A stretch of DNA of 64,000 bases from Cacajao melanocephalus (lineage: Eukaryota; Chordata; Mammalia; Primates; Pitheciidae), in the NCBI GenBank assembly GCA_963573385.1, contig CAUYLG010005468.1, forward strand, positions 88,734-152,733. The letters run 5' to 3'. Below the pieces are notes generated by a model. It had not been told where the DNA came from and did no database searches. It worked only from the letters and a program-made list of their open reading frames with translations. Position 1 is the first letter of the stretch. Each line of letters begins with the position of its first letter. Shown here piece by piece: positions 1 to 25,542 of this stretch. The translations under genes and the position numbers were made by a program.

Positions 1-175
1 TACCTGGGTCCCATGGCACTAGTTGGCAAAACAATTAACCTTCTCTAACCTCAGTTTCTTCTTCTGTAAATGGGGTTCTTCTGCTTCGTAGGGTATGGTA
101 AACATTAAAGAGCTTTGTCAAAATACCTGGCACCTGACAGGCACCTTGTAAGTTCTAGCCATTGTTATTATAATG
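1..175 (-). repeat. MIR-like fragment
   Basis: Matches the reverse MIR core from memory (cctcagtttcttcttctgtaaatggg type). Divergent. Confidence 0.5.
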
Positions 176-414
176 TATACTGTTTCAGAATGTATAGACA
201 TAAAAGTCATGTTATTTAACTGGAAAATTCTGCCCTTGAAAACCTATGCGAAGAAAATCGAGTCTACCCTTTCTACTAAGGAAAAACACCTTCAAAATAT
301 ATGTCATATTATAGATAAGTCAAAAGTACCATTCTTAAGCAAGAAGGAAATGAAGAAAACCAATTCTTCAGCACCAGCTGTGCCCTGGGTTCTGGGTTAA
401 CTTCTTGACATATT

Positions 415-1012
415 CATTCATTGAACATCCATTTATTGAGCCTGTATTACTTACTACTTACTGAACTCGGCCCTGGTGATACAGTACAGAACAACAGAGA
501 CAGAATTGTGAAAGAAAATAAATCTTGGGGCCCCCAAATCACTAAGCTAAAGGGAAAAGTCAAGCTAGGAACTGCTTAGGGCCAACCTGCCTCCCATTCT
601 TTACCCCTCTGCTCACTGAGAGAAATGCATATCTAATTGCCTCCTTTGGAGAGGCTAATCAGAAACCCCACAGAATGCAACCATTTGTCTCTTATCTACC
701 TATGACCTGGAAGCCCCCTCCCTGCTTCAGGTCTTCCCGCCTTTGCATCAAATTGTTCCACCTTTCCAGACTGAACCAATGTTCACCTTGCATATGTTGA
801 TTGATGTCTCATATCTCCTGAGAATGTATAAAACCAAACTGTGCTCTGATCACCTTGAGCACATGTCAGGACCTCCTGAGGCTGTGCCACAGGCACACGT
901 CCTCAAACTTGGCAAAATAAACGTTCTAAATTAACTGAGACCTGTCTCATATTTTCAGGGTTCACAGAGTCCCTCCCCTCAGGAAGCTTATATTCTAGCA
1001 GCAAAGAAGGGT
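415..1012 (+). repeat. ancient L2/MIR-type repeat split by an LTR
   Basis: 415–508 (…ggccctggtgatacagtacag…) and 967–1012 (ccctcaggaagcttatattc…) read as one old interspersed repeat interrupted by the LTR at 509–966. Confidence 0.45.
509..966 (+). mobile_element. solitary ERV1-type LTR
   Basis: About 458 bases bounded by TG…CA. It contains a TATA box (TATAAAA, 827–833) and poly(A) signal AATAAA (916–921), followed by the characteristic ctgagacctgtctcatattt end. No internal viral genes flank it, so it is a solo LTR of an old endogenous retrovirus. Family name not assigned. Duplicated target bases are not convincingly preserved. Confidence 0.7.
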
Positions 1013-1017
1013 ATAAA

Positions 1018-1475
1018 ACAATTAATAGTAATAGCTAACATTTACTGAGCACATGTTTTGTGCCAAGCCTATTCTAAGTCAGGTGTTGGCAAACTATGAG
1101 CCATGAGCTAAATCTGGCCCACCACCTGTTTTTATAAATAAAGTAGTATTGGAGTACCGCCATACCCACTCATTTATGTATTATTGTCCATGTTTGCTTT
1201 TGCATTATGGCAGCAGAGACCACAAAGCCCACAAAACCTAAAATATTTACCATTTGGTCCTTTACAGGAAAAGTATACCAAACCTCCGTTCTAAGCACAA
1301 CAGGAGTTGTCCTTAGACACAGGTACAGTACTCTTATGATGCTCATTTTTCATATGAAGAGACAGGCACAGACAAAGTCACTTGTTCAAAGTCATATGTG
1401 TAGAAAGTGAAACAAATCTATAGTTTAGTCTGGCTATAAAACTCATGCTTTACAAACTATACTATTCTGCCTATC
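1018..1475 (+). repeat. MIR split by a hAT insertion
   Basis: Starts with agtaatagctaacatttact and continues after 1296 with the MIR 3' core (tgaagagacaggcacagaca …). It is interrupted at 1080–1288. Confidence 0.6.
1080..1288. mobile_element. hAT-type non-autonomous DNA transposon
   Basis: Ends are inverted versions of each other (caggtgttggcaaacta… / …aaaagtataccaaacctcc). It is flanked by an 8-bp duplication with one mismatch (1072–1079 and 1289–1296), the length expected for hAT elements. Charlie-like; exact family not named. Confidence 0.6.
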
Positions 1476-2517
1476 CAAACAAATACAGGGTCATTTCATT
1501 ACTACTGTAAAAAATGTTGTGCAGAAGAAGAGCATGTGGTACCTCACTGAATTGTACAGCTGAGGCTAAGATTTAGGATTTAAAGGGTCAGGAATAATTG
1601 AGGATGGAAATGGGACACATTTCAGGTGTAGGGAACAGTGAATGAAGGACTTGAGACAGGAAAGGGCTAGCCCATTCCAGGAACGGTATAGCCTATGGGA
1701 GAGGCAGGAAGTAGATGATGCAAGGTCAGGGGGGCCAGGTTGAAGATTCTGAACCTTACTCTAAGACCAGTAATGAGCCATTGAGGAATCTTATTCAAAA
1801 ACATACTGATACTATATTTGCTTTTTTTCAAAGGTGGCTCTGGACAGTGTGGAGACAAGCTTGGGATATGAGAACTAAGAGCAAGACAGACTCATTAGAA
1901 ACAATTGCCAAAGTCCAGATGAGAGACAGTGGTGGTTTGACCAGGGCTAGCACAGGAGAGGGAAGTGACAGATTCAGAAGGGGAAAGGGGCAGAATCAGT
2001 AAGACTTGGCACTTGACTGGCTACGGTGGTGAGAGGGAAAGGGGTCAGGGTTAGGCACCCAAGTTTCTGGCTTGAGTACTTAGTATGTATTGCTTCTGGC
2101 AGATTGGTCTGGGTTTTGAACTGCAACAATGCAATCTGTTGTAGCTAGTTTGAAAAAAAAAAGGATTATAAAGGGGTATCAGATGGCTAGGAGAATTTTT
2201 GTTAGAAAAAGTAGATAAAGTTCTAGGCTGCGTTTCCAAGAACAACTCCCTGGTGAAAACAGCAAGGAGACTCCAGAACAGGGCTGCATCTGCTTACACC
2301 TGTGTCAGCAAAATGGTGATGCCCCCTCCTGCTCCTTTCCAGCTCCACTGGGAAGCAAAGGCCCTGGTGCATCTGATTGGTTGGATTGGTGGATTCTAGG
2401 TCACATGACTGCATCCTAGCAGCAAGGGGGGCTGGGAAATGTAGTTTATTTTTATTTCGTGTTTTGGTTTGTGTGTTGGAGAAAAATCAAATGTGGAGAA
2501 GACGTTCTAAAGATTCT
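1476..2517. other. intergenic, nothing recognised
   Basis: Unique sequence. No gene, repeat or clear motif cluster recognised. Confidence 0.5.
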
Positions 2518-3529
<1,012 letters not shown>

Positions 3530-3790
3530 TAGAAATCTCATGTTGATTCTACAGTTTATATAAAAATGCAAAGGACTTGTAATTGAAACCAAAACAATTT
3601 TGGGGAAAAAAATTTGGAGGACTTATATTACCTGGATTGCAAGACTTACTATAAAGCTACAGTAATCTACACGGAGTAGTGTTGGCAAAGGATAATCATA
3701 AGATGAATGAAAAGGAAGAGATCCAGAAATAGATGCACACATATATGATTAATATTCAACAAAAGTGCCAACATGATTCAGTCTTTTCAT
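3530..3790 (+). repeat. L1 ORF2 fragment (old L1)
   Basis: The stretch from aatgcaaaggacttg through gacttactataaagctacag and cagaaatagatgcacaca corresponds to degraded L1 reverse-transcriptase-region sequence in sense orientation. Confidence 0.7.
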
Positions 3791-3804
3791 CAAATGCAGC
3801 TTAA

Positions 3805-4056
<252 letters not shown>

Positions 4057-4059
4057 GAA

Positions 4060-5095
<1,036 letters not shown>

Positions 5096-5419
5096 AGAGT
5101 GCTCCCTTTTTTTCATTCTCAACAGTGTCTTGGTTTGCTTAATAAATTATACAATCCCCTTATTTGTAGGTTATGAAGAATCAGGGTGATTTCCCTGAAA
5201 CTTCCAGCTTTAGGCGTCCCACATGAATGATCAGAGACTGGAGAGAGTGATTCAGTGCAGAGTGCTCGAGAGCTGCACTGGGCAATGTGGTCGTCAGTAA
5301 CCACATGCGGCTACTGAGCCCTTGATGTATAGCTAGTCCTAATTGAGATGAGCTAAATGTGTAAAATGCACTCCAGATTTGAAATACTTAGTACCAAAAA
5401 ATATATAAAATGGCTTGTT

Positions 5420-5619
5420 AATAATTTTTATATTGATTAGCTGGGCATGGCGGTGTACACCTGTGGTCCCAGCTGCTCAGGAGGCTGAGACAGAAGGATC
5501 AATTGAGCCCAGGAGGTCAGGGCTGTAGTGAGCTATGATCAAGGCACTGCACTCCAGCCTGGGCAACAGAGCAAGACGCTTTCTCAAAATAATAATAATA
5601 ATAATAATTTTTATATTGA
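5420..5619 (+). repeat. Alu monomer/half element
   Basis: Only one Alu arm (ttagctgggcatggcggtgt … gggcaacagagcaagacg). A 17-bp perfect target duplication sits at 5420–5436 and 5603–5619. Confidence 0.9.
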
Positions 5620-5661
5620 AATGACATTTTTGGTGAGTCTGTGTAAATACTATATATTTAC

Positions 5662-5953
5662 TTTTTTTTTTTTTTTTTGACAGAGTCTTGCTCTACCATC
5701 CAGGCTGGAGTGCAGTGGCACAATCTAAGCTTACTGCAATCTCTGCCTCCTGGGTTCAAGCGATCCTCTGCTCTCCGCCTCCCAAGTTGCTGGGATTACA
5801 ATTGTGTGCCACCACACCTGGCTAATTTTTATATTTTTAGTAGAGACGGGGTTTTTCCACGTTGGCCAGGCTGGTCTCAAACTCCTGACCTCAATGATCC
5901 ACTGCCTCAGCCTCCCAAAGTGCTGGGATTACAGGTGTGAGCCACTGTGTCCA
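5662..5953 (-). repeat. Alu
   Basis: Reverse full-length Alu with an 18-base T tail. Confidence 0.95.
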
Positions 5954-5955
5954 TC

Positions 5956-6280
<325 letters not shown>

Positions 6281-6300
6281 TAAAATTAAAAATCGATTAT

Positions 6301-6629
<329 letters not shown>

Positions 6630-6709
6630 AAATGTGACTACTAGAAAATGTGAAGCTACACATGTGGCCTGCATCATGTTTCTATTGGGTGGTGCTACTA
6701 CAGGTCCAA

Positions 6710-7370
6710 TAATTCATTCTCAGGAGTGGTCCCACTACTGACTTTCCTTTTCTTTCCACAAACTAATATTGTGCTGCCAAAGGGGCAGATAGTAACACTT
6801 TCAGGTATCGATTCTCCTGGATAGTACGTACCTGGTGACTGTAGCCATTAGCAGCACACAAGTTAACCAAGCGGTTCCAGGGTGGGTAAAGGACTGTTCT
6901 CTAGTTTGGAGACAGAGATCCTAAATTCAGCACTGCATCTGTGTGAGCTCAGTAAAAACACCAACCTCAAAGGACCCAGATTTCCTTCTATTAAAACAGA
7001 GCTAGGTGACCACCGAAGCCCCTTCAAGTCTCTTCTAAGCTGCCTGACCCAGTAAATGAACTGTGGCTATTTCTGGGATGCTTGTAGGGTGAGTGGAGGA
7101 GGATGATGTAGGGGGACTCCTTGGTGGCCTCCCAGATAATCCCGTGTGTGATCCCTCATTAAAGTTGCCCTTGGACCAGAACACCACAAACTTACACCCC
7201 TTCCCACAGTGGCCAACTCAGGGAAACCAACATTTGGATAAGGAGGTGTGGTGTGGCAAGTGATAATGCAGGCTAAACAAAAATATGCAGGACGTAGAAG
7301 GGCTTTGAAATTAAGGGACGATGAATTCATTATAAGGCTTTAAGAGAGGTGAGGATTATTTTGGGGTGGT
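6710..7370. other. intergenic, nothing recognised
   Basis: Unique sequence, no gene seen. Confidence 0.5.
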
Positions 7371-7373
7371 TAC

Positions 7374-7515
7374 AGGTCTTTGCTATTGTAAACAGTGCCG
7401 AAATGAACGTACGTTTGCATGTGTCTTTATACTAGAACAATTTATAATCCATTGGATATATACCCAGTAATGGGATTGCTGGGTCAAATGGAATTTCTAT
7501 TTCTAGGTCCCTCTG
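7374..7515 (-). repeat. L1 fragment (ORF2 3' region)
   Basis: Nearly identical to 63,617–63,757 of the L1 at the right edge (gctattgtaaacagtgccg …, ggatatatacccagtaatgg). Confidence 0.85.
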
Positions 7516-7596
7516 AGTTTCTTAAAGAGAACTACACCCAAATGAGGGTGGTTGTGGTCTCACGCAATTATTTTCTGCATAAAAAATAGAAACTTA

Positions 7597-7642
7597 GGCC
7601 AGGCACCATGGCTCATGCCTATAATCCCAGCGCTTTAGGAGC
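7597..7642 (+). repeat. Alu head fragment
   Basis: Only the first ~46 bases of an Alu remain before the sequence switches to another repeat. Confidence 0.8.
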
Positions 7643-7880
7643 CTCCTACACACCTAGTCTGTATGGGAGAGCTTATTGCTCCTAGGCTGCAAACCTATAG
7701 AGCATGTGACTGTACTGAATACTATAGGCAGCTGTAACACAATGACAAGTATGTGTATATCTAACCATATGGATACAGAAAAGGTATACAGTAAAAAATA
7801 CAGTATTATAGTCTTATGGGACCACCATCCTATATGTAGCTATCACTGATTGAACATCATATGTGGCGGATGACTTTACA
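7643..7880. repeat. DNA-transposon-like interspersed repeat, unnamed
   Basis: The stretch agcttattgctcctaggctg … actgtactgaatactatagg … gtcttatgggaccaccatcc matches a common primate interspersed repeat that I recognise by sight but cannot name. Confidence 0.4.
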
Positions 7881-8051
7881 TAGAGTTCTTCTTAGAATCT
7901 GGTTACTAGGTCTTCTCCAGGGTAGGAAACGCTGTGTGTAGCTCTAGACAGAGGTTGCGAGGAGATTGCGGAGGTACTATTCTCTTGTACCCTTTGAAGT
8001 ACCATGTAAACATATTATCTATTCAAACAAATTTTTAAAATATGAAAGCAT

Positions 8052-8778
<727 letters not shown>

Positions 8779-10987
8779 ATAACAGAGGTTTATCACATCA
8801 ACTGTTGGTTTACTCTTCAGTTCTGCCTTCCAGCACCTTGTTCTTTAGTCCAAAGCCAGAGCACTGAAGGAGAGGATGACAGTCTTGCATTCCATTCCCC
8901 ACTGCAGGACTTAGACCCTTTCTGTGACCCAGGCCTCCCAGCTGGAGAACGGGGAGAGCAGCACTTGCCACATTCCCCACAGGGGTACATTGAGAACTGG
9001 CTATCTACTGGTAAAGGATTTCAGGATCTGTGAATAAAAGGGAGTATTTAACACAAAATACTCCTGCTTTTTAACCCCCCAGAGTTCTAAGGAAATCTAA
9101 TATAAAGGCTTCAGATCCACTTACAGTTGCTGCACTAGAGGCGAATGTTAATTAGTGACATTGACAATCGTCATTTTCTTTGTAAACCTACTTGATGTCT
9201 GGAAGCTGCAGGAATCTTGGTATATAAGCCTTCTGTCTTGGAACAACAAAGTCTGTCTGGCCTTCCTGAAACAGACAAGAAACCTGCTCACCTCAATTAC
9301 AGGCCTCAGCTGAGAATCAGGGCTTGGTGTCCACACAGTCTCTCTAGATTGCCTGGCTGAGTCCAGTGACTGTGTCTTATCTTGTAGCGAGGCTCCCTGC
9401 CTCCTCTCTCCAGTGCCCTCTTTCAGGGTAGGATGCACAGAAGGCATTTAATAAATGACGGCTGAGCCTGTGGCTGGCTGCCTGCCTGCCTTCAGGAGTG
9501 CCCTCACTTTATAGATAGGGAAACAGAGGCACACAGAAGTGCTGTACTTTGCTTGAGTTCCTTGTTGGGATCCCTGGTTCAGACAGGAGTCTCAGTTCAA
9601 CCCCTAATGTTCATCTTTTCTACTCTCTGAACAGAGTGCTTGAGAAATTCCAGCACTTCCATCTTCAAAGTCAAGAAATAGAAGAAATTACAAAACAAGA
9701 CCTGAACCTAGACAATCTGGGTAGATGACTGAGCCACCATCCTTCCCCAGGCCTCAGCGTCCCCATCTATAAAATAATGGTTTGGACAGGATGATCTCTC
9801 AGGTCCTTTGCGTTTGCCATGGCTGTGTATACAGCCCGGTGTTTACAAGTCAATCAAGGCCATTTCTTCTTCCAAGTTGTATTTCTTTACCTCCTTGAGT
9901 TTCTCATGAGTTTCAAGGGGGCGCTGTGAAACTGGTTCCCGGGCAGCCAGCAGGCCCTTCCTTGGAGCTGCCTGGCTGCTCGGTTTCCCTGCTGGTAACC
10001 AAGCCCTTGTCTGTCTTTCCAGCAACCCTGCCCTTTTCTTATTGTTGCTGTCTGTTTCCATTTGCTCCTTTTATTCTCCAGGTTTTCCTTGACTCTGATG
10101 TTTTTCCCCCTGCTGCACAACAAGCCCTTCTGATCTCTGTGAAAGGCAAACCCGTGTCATTCTTCCAAATCATCATTGTATGACATGTTTTTATATCAGC
10201 CGGACAAAGGAGCTATTTGATCAGGGGGTATGGTGTGTGATTGTAAGAAATTCAGCTAGTCGGTGGCAACCATTGTTCCCCAAGCGGCTCCCTGACCCCA
10301 TTCTGTTCCTGGAAAAACTCCCTGAGAGTGGCCTCTATTCATGGAGTAACACCAGTCCCCAGCCGCGCTCCAGGAGCATGCTCAATTCCTAGCAGTGTCA
10401 CCGATAGCTGCCCGCAGCCACCCTTTAACTCTTTCATCAGCATTAGGTTTCCAACTCCACAGCTGTTATCACGGCCGTAAGCTCAGGGGGTTAGAGATAT
10501 AGGCATGCTCTCTGCTCTCCCTCTTATCTTGGAGAAATTCAACCTTCCTTTGAAATGGTCATTTGGAAATTACCCGTCTGCTGCTTTCAGCGCAGCAGGC
10601 CTGGCTAGCACGCCTGCCCTCCTCGGTTTTCCCCTGAGGGCAGCCTCCCAGCGCTGCCAACTCACAGGCTCTGCGGTTAGGTGGCCTTCCTCCTGGTATG
10701 GAATCTAGTGGCACCTCAAAACCATTTCTGATTGCCTGAGGTAGAAGTGTGGAGCCCCGCACCCTGGCTTCAGAGTCCTTGCCAGATTGTTCTGGAGATG
10801 AGGAAATACTTCCACACACTAATGAATATTACTTCCACAAACTAATGAATATTAATTACTTCCACACACTAATGAATGTTACTTACTCAGCCCTCCCTTT
10901 TCCTTTTTGCAGTACACACTGGGTCCCTATATGTGTAAGGCCTTGTGTCAGGTATTGTAGGAGAGACAGAAATGTATAAAAATTGGC
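8779..10987. other. intergenic with MIR fragments
   Basis: Mostly unique. MIR-like pieces sit at about 9490–9600 (+) and 9710–9790 (−), and a 3-unit tandem repeat lies at 10,808–10,880. No exon-like open frames with family similarity. Confidence 0.5.
10808..10880. repeat. three-copy 23-bp tandem repeat
   Basis: Units acttccacacactaatgaat+att at 10808–10830, 10831–10857 (with 4 extra bases) and 10858–10880, nearly identical. Confidence 0.9.
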
Positions 10988-12039
<1,052 letters not shown>

Positions 12040-12715
12040 TTATTGTCCAGTGTACTGATGGATGCCACAACATGGATGAACCTTGAAAACATTACACTGA
12101 GTGAAAGAAGACTGATTCAAAAGGCTGCATATTGTATAATTGGATTTATATGTCTAGAATAGGTAAATCCATAAAGACAGAAAATAGTAGTTGCCAGGGG
12201 CTGAGGAGCAGGGAAATGGGGAGTGACTAATGGATACAGGGTTTCTTGTTAGGGTAAAGAAAAGGTTCTGGCTGGTCATGGTGGCTCAGGCCTATCATTC
12301 CAGCACCTTGGGAGGCCGAGGCAAGAGGATCGCTTGAGCTCAGGAGTTCAAGACCAGCCTCGGCAACATAGTGAGACTTCGACACTACTAAAAAAAATTT
12401 TTTTTAAATGAACTGGGCATGGTGGCGTGCGCCTGTAGTCCCAGCTACTCAGGAGGCCGAGGTGGGAGGATCATTTGAGCCTGGGAGGTAGAGACTGCAG
12501 TGAGCCCTGATTACACCACTGTACTCTAACCTAGGCAACAGAGTAACCCTGTCTCTAAATAAATAAATAAATAAATAAATAAAATATTCTGGAATTAAAT
12601 AATGCCGTTGATTGTAAAACTTTCTCAGTATACTGAAAGTACTGAATTATATACTTTAAAGGGGTAAATTTTGTGGTATGTGAATTATGTCTTGACAATA
12701 AAAATGGAAAAGATG
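12040..12715 (+). repeat. L1M-type 3' end split by an Alu
   Basis: Two halves (12040–12269 with aaccttgaaaacattacact; 12592–12715 with actttaaaggggtaaatttt … gtgaattatgtct) are consecutive parts of one old LINE 3' region. Confidence 0.6.
12260..12592 (+). repeat. Alu inserted in the L1M remnant
   Basis: Sense Alu with (AAAT)n tail. Flanking aaaaggttctg / aaaatattctg is a diverged 11-bp target duplication. Confidence 0.9.
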
Positions 12716-12805
12716 GAAGAAAAAAATACCACTTAAAAAAAAAGTTTGTCATCCAAACCAGGACTGAGACACTGTTTTGTTTTCTTTTGTTTTTTGTTTG
12801 TTTTT

Positions 12806-12888
12806 AAGACAGGGTCTCGCTCTGCCCCCCAGGCTGGAGTACAGTGACCCAAACACTGCAGCCTCAACCTCCGGGACTCAGGCGATTC
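12806..12888 (-). repeat. Alu fragment
   Basis: Reverse, right-arm end only. Confidence 0.85.
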
Positions 12889-14269
12889 TCTCACTTTGAC
12901 ACTTTTGAAGTATTAATAATTACCTTGGGAAAATACATATAAACTAGAATATATGGTGACTCCAGCTAAGGACGATGAATGAGAGCTCTGTATACGCTCT
13001 CTGTGTGCCACCTGTCTTTACATCTTTTCCAAGGAGCTTAAGCAAGAGCCTACCCAGCCAAGAATTCTGTGGCCACTGGTGGCCCTAGGAACCATGGGTA
13101 TTGGTCCTCTCAGCTCTCCTTGGCTCTTCTGCTCCTAAATTCCCCATATCATTTGGGATTCTACATCCCAAATAGAACCTCCTTTTTTGTAATGAGCTTT
13201 AAAGATTTACTGTACTCTGACATACATTGGACCTCTGTCTGATCACCAGATTTTCACTGATTCATTCATTCATCAGCCAATTATGTGGTCCCTACTGGTG
13301 CCAGGCAGTCAGTCAGTATAGCAGCTGAGGAATACAGATGGATAAGTTAAGTTTTCTTCCCTCAAGAAATTCACTTTCTGTTAAGAAGGTCGACATTTTA
13401 AGTACAAGGCAGTGAAGATACGTCCGAGCCAGAAGTATGTATTGGGTACAAGGAGGCCCAAAGAAGGGGGAGGTCAGCTTTTCTTGAAGGCAGGACTTTC
13501 CCCATGCCCACCTCTGGACATTCCAGAGAGATTAATGGGACCTAACTTGGCATCCCGCAAGAGGAGAGGAGAATGCTTTCTCTGTCTTTGGTTTCCTCTC
13601 TCGCTCCCATGCTCCTCTCCCATGTGGTGGTTGCTCTTAAGTGGCCTCTCACTCCCCCAGCACACTGGGACACTGCCACCAACTGGCATCTCTGGAGCCT
13701 CTTTCCCGGAAGTGACCTATACTCCAGCTCAGACTCCCCTCCTCTGGGTGTTGTCTGGGCCTTTTCTTCCTAAGTGCATTGTGTTCTTGCCCATTTTCCT
13801 GCCCACTTACAAAGGCTTATAAGGTTAAGCCCTTTGCCCAAGGTCACACAGCTGGTAATAACAAAAGCCAGGCTAGAACCCAGGTTCAACCCTCAAAGTG
13901 AAGTCCTTCTGAGCTTCCAATGAAGGGTTTTATTTTCCTAACAAAGTGCCTTGTAACCTGAAGAGGGAAACCCCAGCCAATCTCAGATCCACTTTTTCTC
14001 TTTTTCTTTCTTTCTTTTTTTTTTTTTTTTTTTGCTAATTTAGCCATAGCCTGTGCCATTCCAGGGGGCGGCGGAGGTAATAAGTAGTAAGTGATTAGCG
14101 ACTCCCACACCCCACCAAGGGTGTATGTCAAGATGTCAGCACGAAGATCAGGTTGGAGCTTCTGATCTCCCCCAGCCTGTCTGTGTAATCCCAGTCCCCC
14201 TGCCGTACAGTTTGGGACCCACATGCCAATGCAGTTTCCAAAACTAGGCAGAAAGAGCAGTGGGATTTG

Positions 14270-14720
<451 letters not shown>

Positions 14721-15039
14721 GGGGCCTAAAACCCTCTGGCCAAGGGAAGGGGGTGCTGTCCCACTAGAAAGGCGGGCAAGTCCTGCTGCTGCTCTGCTTT
14801 CCCAGAGAAAGAAGCCAGTTTCCTCTCCACTTTCTGCATGTGCTTTTAGTTTATCCAAATTTCACAAAGGTTCTGAGAGACTTTCAAAGACTTCAGAATT
14901 TTTGCTTTCAGAAAATAGAGCTGAAGTGGCTTCCTCTCAAAGTTCTTGGCACTACCAGAAACTAGTATTGATCTTGTGATCAGGAAATCTGAATTTTATC
15001 TCTAACTTCTTTCTCTGTGGTTTTTAAATTTTTAAAAAT

Positions 15040-15172
15040 ATATACTTATTTTTAAAATAGAGACAGGGATCTCACTTTGTTGGCCAGGCTGGTCTCAAAC
15101 CCCTGGGTTTAAGTGATCCGCCCGCCTCAGCCTCCCAAAGTGCTAGGATTACAGGTGTAAGCGACACCCGGA
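15040..15172 (-). repeat. Alu fragment (left arm)
   Basis: Reverse, from agagacagggatctcacttt to the Alu 5' end. Confidence 0.88.
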
Positions 15173-15246
15173 AATTAGTATTTGCATGTTGTGTTACTTT
15201 TTATCCTTTTACTTTCAGCCTACTTATGTCATTATGGGTGTTTGTT

Positions 15247-15530
15247 TTTGAGACAGAGTTTCAGTCACCCAGGCTGGAGTGTAGTGGTGCCATCTCAGCT
15301 CACTGCAACCTCTGTCTTCTAGTTTCAAGAAATTCTCATGCCTCAGCCACCCAAGCGGCTGGGATTATGGGCACACACCACCACTCCTGAGTAATATTTA
15401 TATTGTTTTTAGTAGAGACGGGGTTTCACCATGTTGGCCAGGCTAGTCTCAAACTCCTGGCCTCAAGTGATCTCTCTGTCTCAGCCTCCCAAAGTGCTGG
15501 GATTACAGGTGTGAGCCACCACACCCAGCC
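15247..15530 (-). repeat. Alu
   Basis: Reverse, near full length, no long T tail. Confidence 0.93.
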
Positions 15531-15719
15531 TTCTAACTCCTGATTAATTAGCTATACGAGCTTGGGCAAGTAAATATCTGTTCCTCAGTGTCACTTCCCT
15601 TCATCAGGTGGGAAATCTCTCCAGATAGAAATTTCCTAGCACTGTGTTGGCACATGTCTGGGGTCACTTTTGTCATTACATTCTGCTTTGCATTGTTAGT
15701 TATTGTTGTGCTTTGCAGA

Positions 15720-15890
15720 GTGGAAAGAGACTGGCATAAACAGATCTAGCTTTAAATCCAGGGTCGGTCACTTACCAACCGTATGGCTTAGCGAAATTAT
15801 CTAATTATCTGAACTCTCCTTTCCCCTTCTGTAAGTCTGGAATATTGATACCTAACATACTGGATCATTAGAAGGTCGATAGAAGGAATA
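15720..15890 (-). repeat. MIR
   Basis: Reverse MIR core (gctttaaatccagggtcggt cacttaccaacc …). Confidence 0.5.
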
Positions 15891-15907
15891 CTTGAAATAA
15901 AGTATAG

Positions 15908-24009
<8,102 letters not shown>

Positions 24010-24597
24010 GTTCTCCCTCTTCACATGACCTCTGAACGTGTGGAGCACACCGAGGCTTGGCTGGCTCCTCTTCTCCATCTCTGCTCACTCCCTAAGGAAT
24101 CCATCCTGTCTCCTGGCTTTGGAAATCATCTGTGTGCTGAACACTCCAGGACTGCTATCTTCACACTAGACCTCTCCCCTGAATTCCAGAGTCACACAAC
24201 TGCCTACTCATCTCCTCTTGAATATGTATGTAGTCAGCTCAGAGGTAACATGTGCAAAACCAAACTCCTACCCTTCCCGTCCAAATATGCCCATCCCGGA
24301 ATCTCCTCCATCGCAGTGAACAACACCTCCATCTTCTTTGTTGCTCAAGCCAGAAACCGTGGAAACCTCTAGACTCCTTTCTTTATCACACAAGCCGCAT
24401 CCAAATCCATCAGCAAATCCTGTCATCTCTACTTGCAAAAAAATGTCCAAAACTTCAGTCTCTTCTCACCTTCTTCCATCCATCACAATCTCTCACCTGA
24501 TTATTTCGATAACCTCATAACTGGTCTCCTTTGCCCTGCTACCTTCTTGTCTCAACACAGCATCAAAAGCAACCTTGGGAAAATTTAATTCAGATCA

Positions 24598-24814
<217 letters not shown>

Positions 24815-25173
24815 TCATCCAGAGTCCAAACTGAAGTCTTTTCAACGGCCCCACATGATCTGCCCTTCCCAGCACCCCGTCCGTCTCTGTGACCTCACCT
24901 CAGTTTCTGTCACTCTCCACCACCCGCAGCCCCAACTGCACACCCCCAAATCCTCCCTTAGCTGTGCCCCAGTCATGCTGGCCTCCTTCCTGTTCCCCTA
25001 ATGCAGTGCACCTTTGCACTGGCTGCTCCCTCTACCCGGATCATCCTCCCCCACGTGTCGGAATGCCTTACCCTGATGGAGTGTGCTCACACCTGAGGTT
25101 ATCCACAAGGCCTTCCTGATCACCGTGTTTAAAATCGCTACCACCCTTCACACTTATCCTCTTCTCTGGAATG

Positions 25174-25542
25174 TTGAGATGATTGAATGTTAGAGGCTAG
25201 AAACAGGGAAGAGGCCAAGAAGGTGGTTTTTGGGCCGGGCGTGGTGGCTCATGCCTGTAATCCCAGCACTTTGGGAGGCTGAGGTGGGTGGATCACAAGG
25301 TCAGGAGTTTGAGACCAGCCTGGCCAAGACGATAAAACCCCTTGTCTACTAAAAATACAAAAATTAGCTGGGTGTGGTGGCACGTGCCTGTAATCTCAGC
25401 TACTCAGGAGGCTGAGGCAGAAGAATAGCTTGAACCTGGGAGGCTGAGATTGCAGTGAGCCGACATTGAACCACTGCACTCCAGCCTAGGCAACAGAGCG
25501 AGACTCCGTCTCAAAAAAAAAAGTGGTTTTAGAATCTGGGCT
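25174..25542 (+). repeat. 69-bp direct duplication, copy B, split by Alu
   Basis: 25,174–25,230 and 25,531–25,542 together equal copy A. The Alu between them duplicated its target (gtggtttt, 25,223–25,230 and 25,523–25,530), so copy B existed before the Alu arrived. Confidence 0.85.
25233..25522 (+). repeat. Alu in copy B
   Basis: Full-length sense Alu, little diverged (ggccgggcgtggtggctcat). Confidence 0.95.

Noticed and set aside
9910..9930. CTCF-like string caagggggcgctg
   Set aside because: Only the GGGGGCGC part matches. The upstream CCA of the consensus is missing.
10808..10880. CRISPR-like short direct repeats
   Set aside because: Units are contiguous without spacers, and the sequence is a primate genome.
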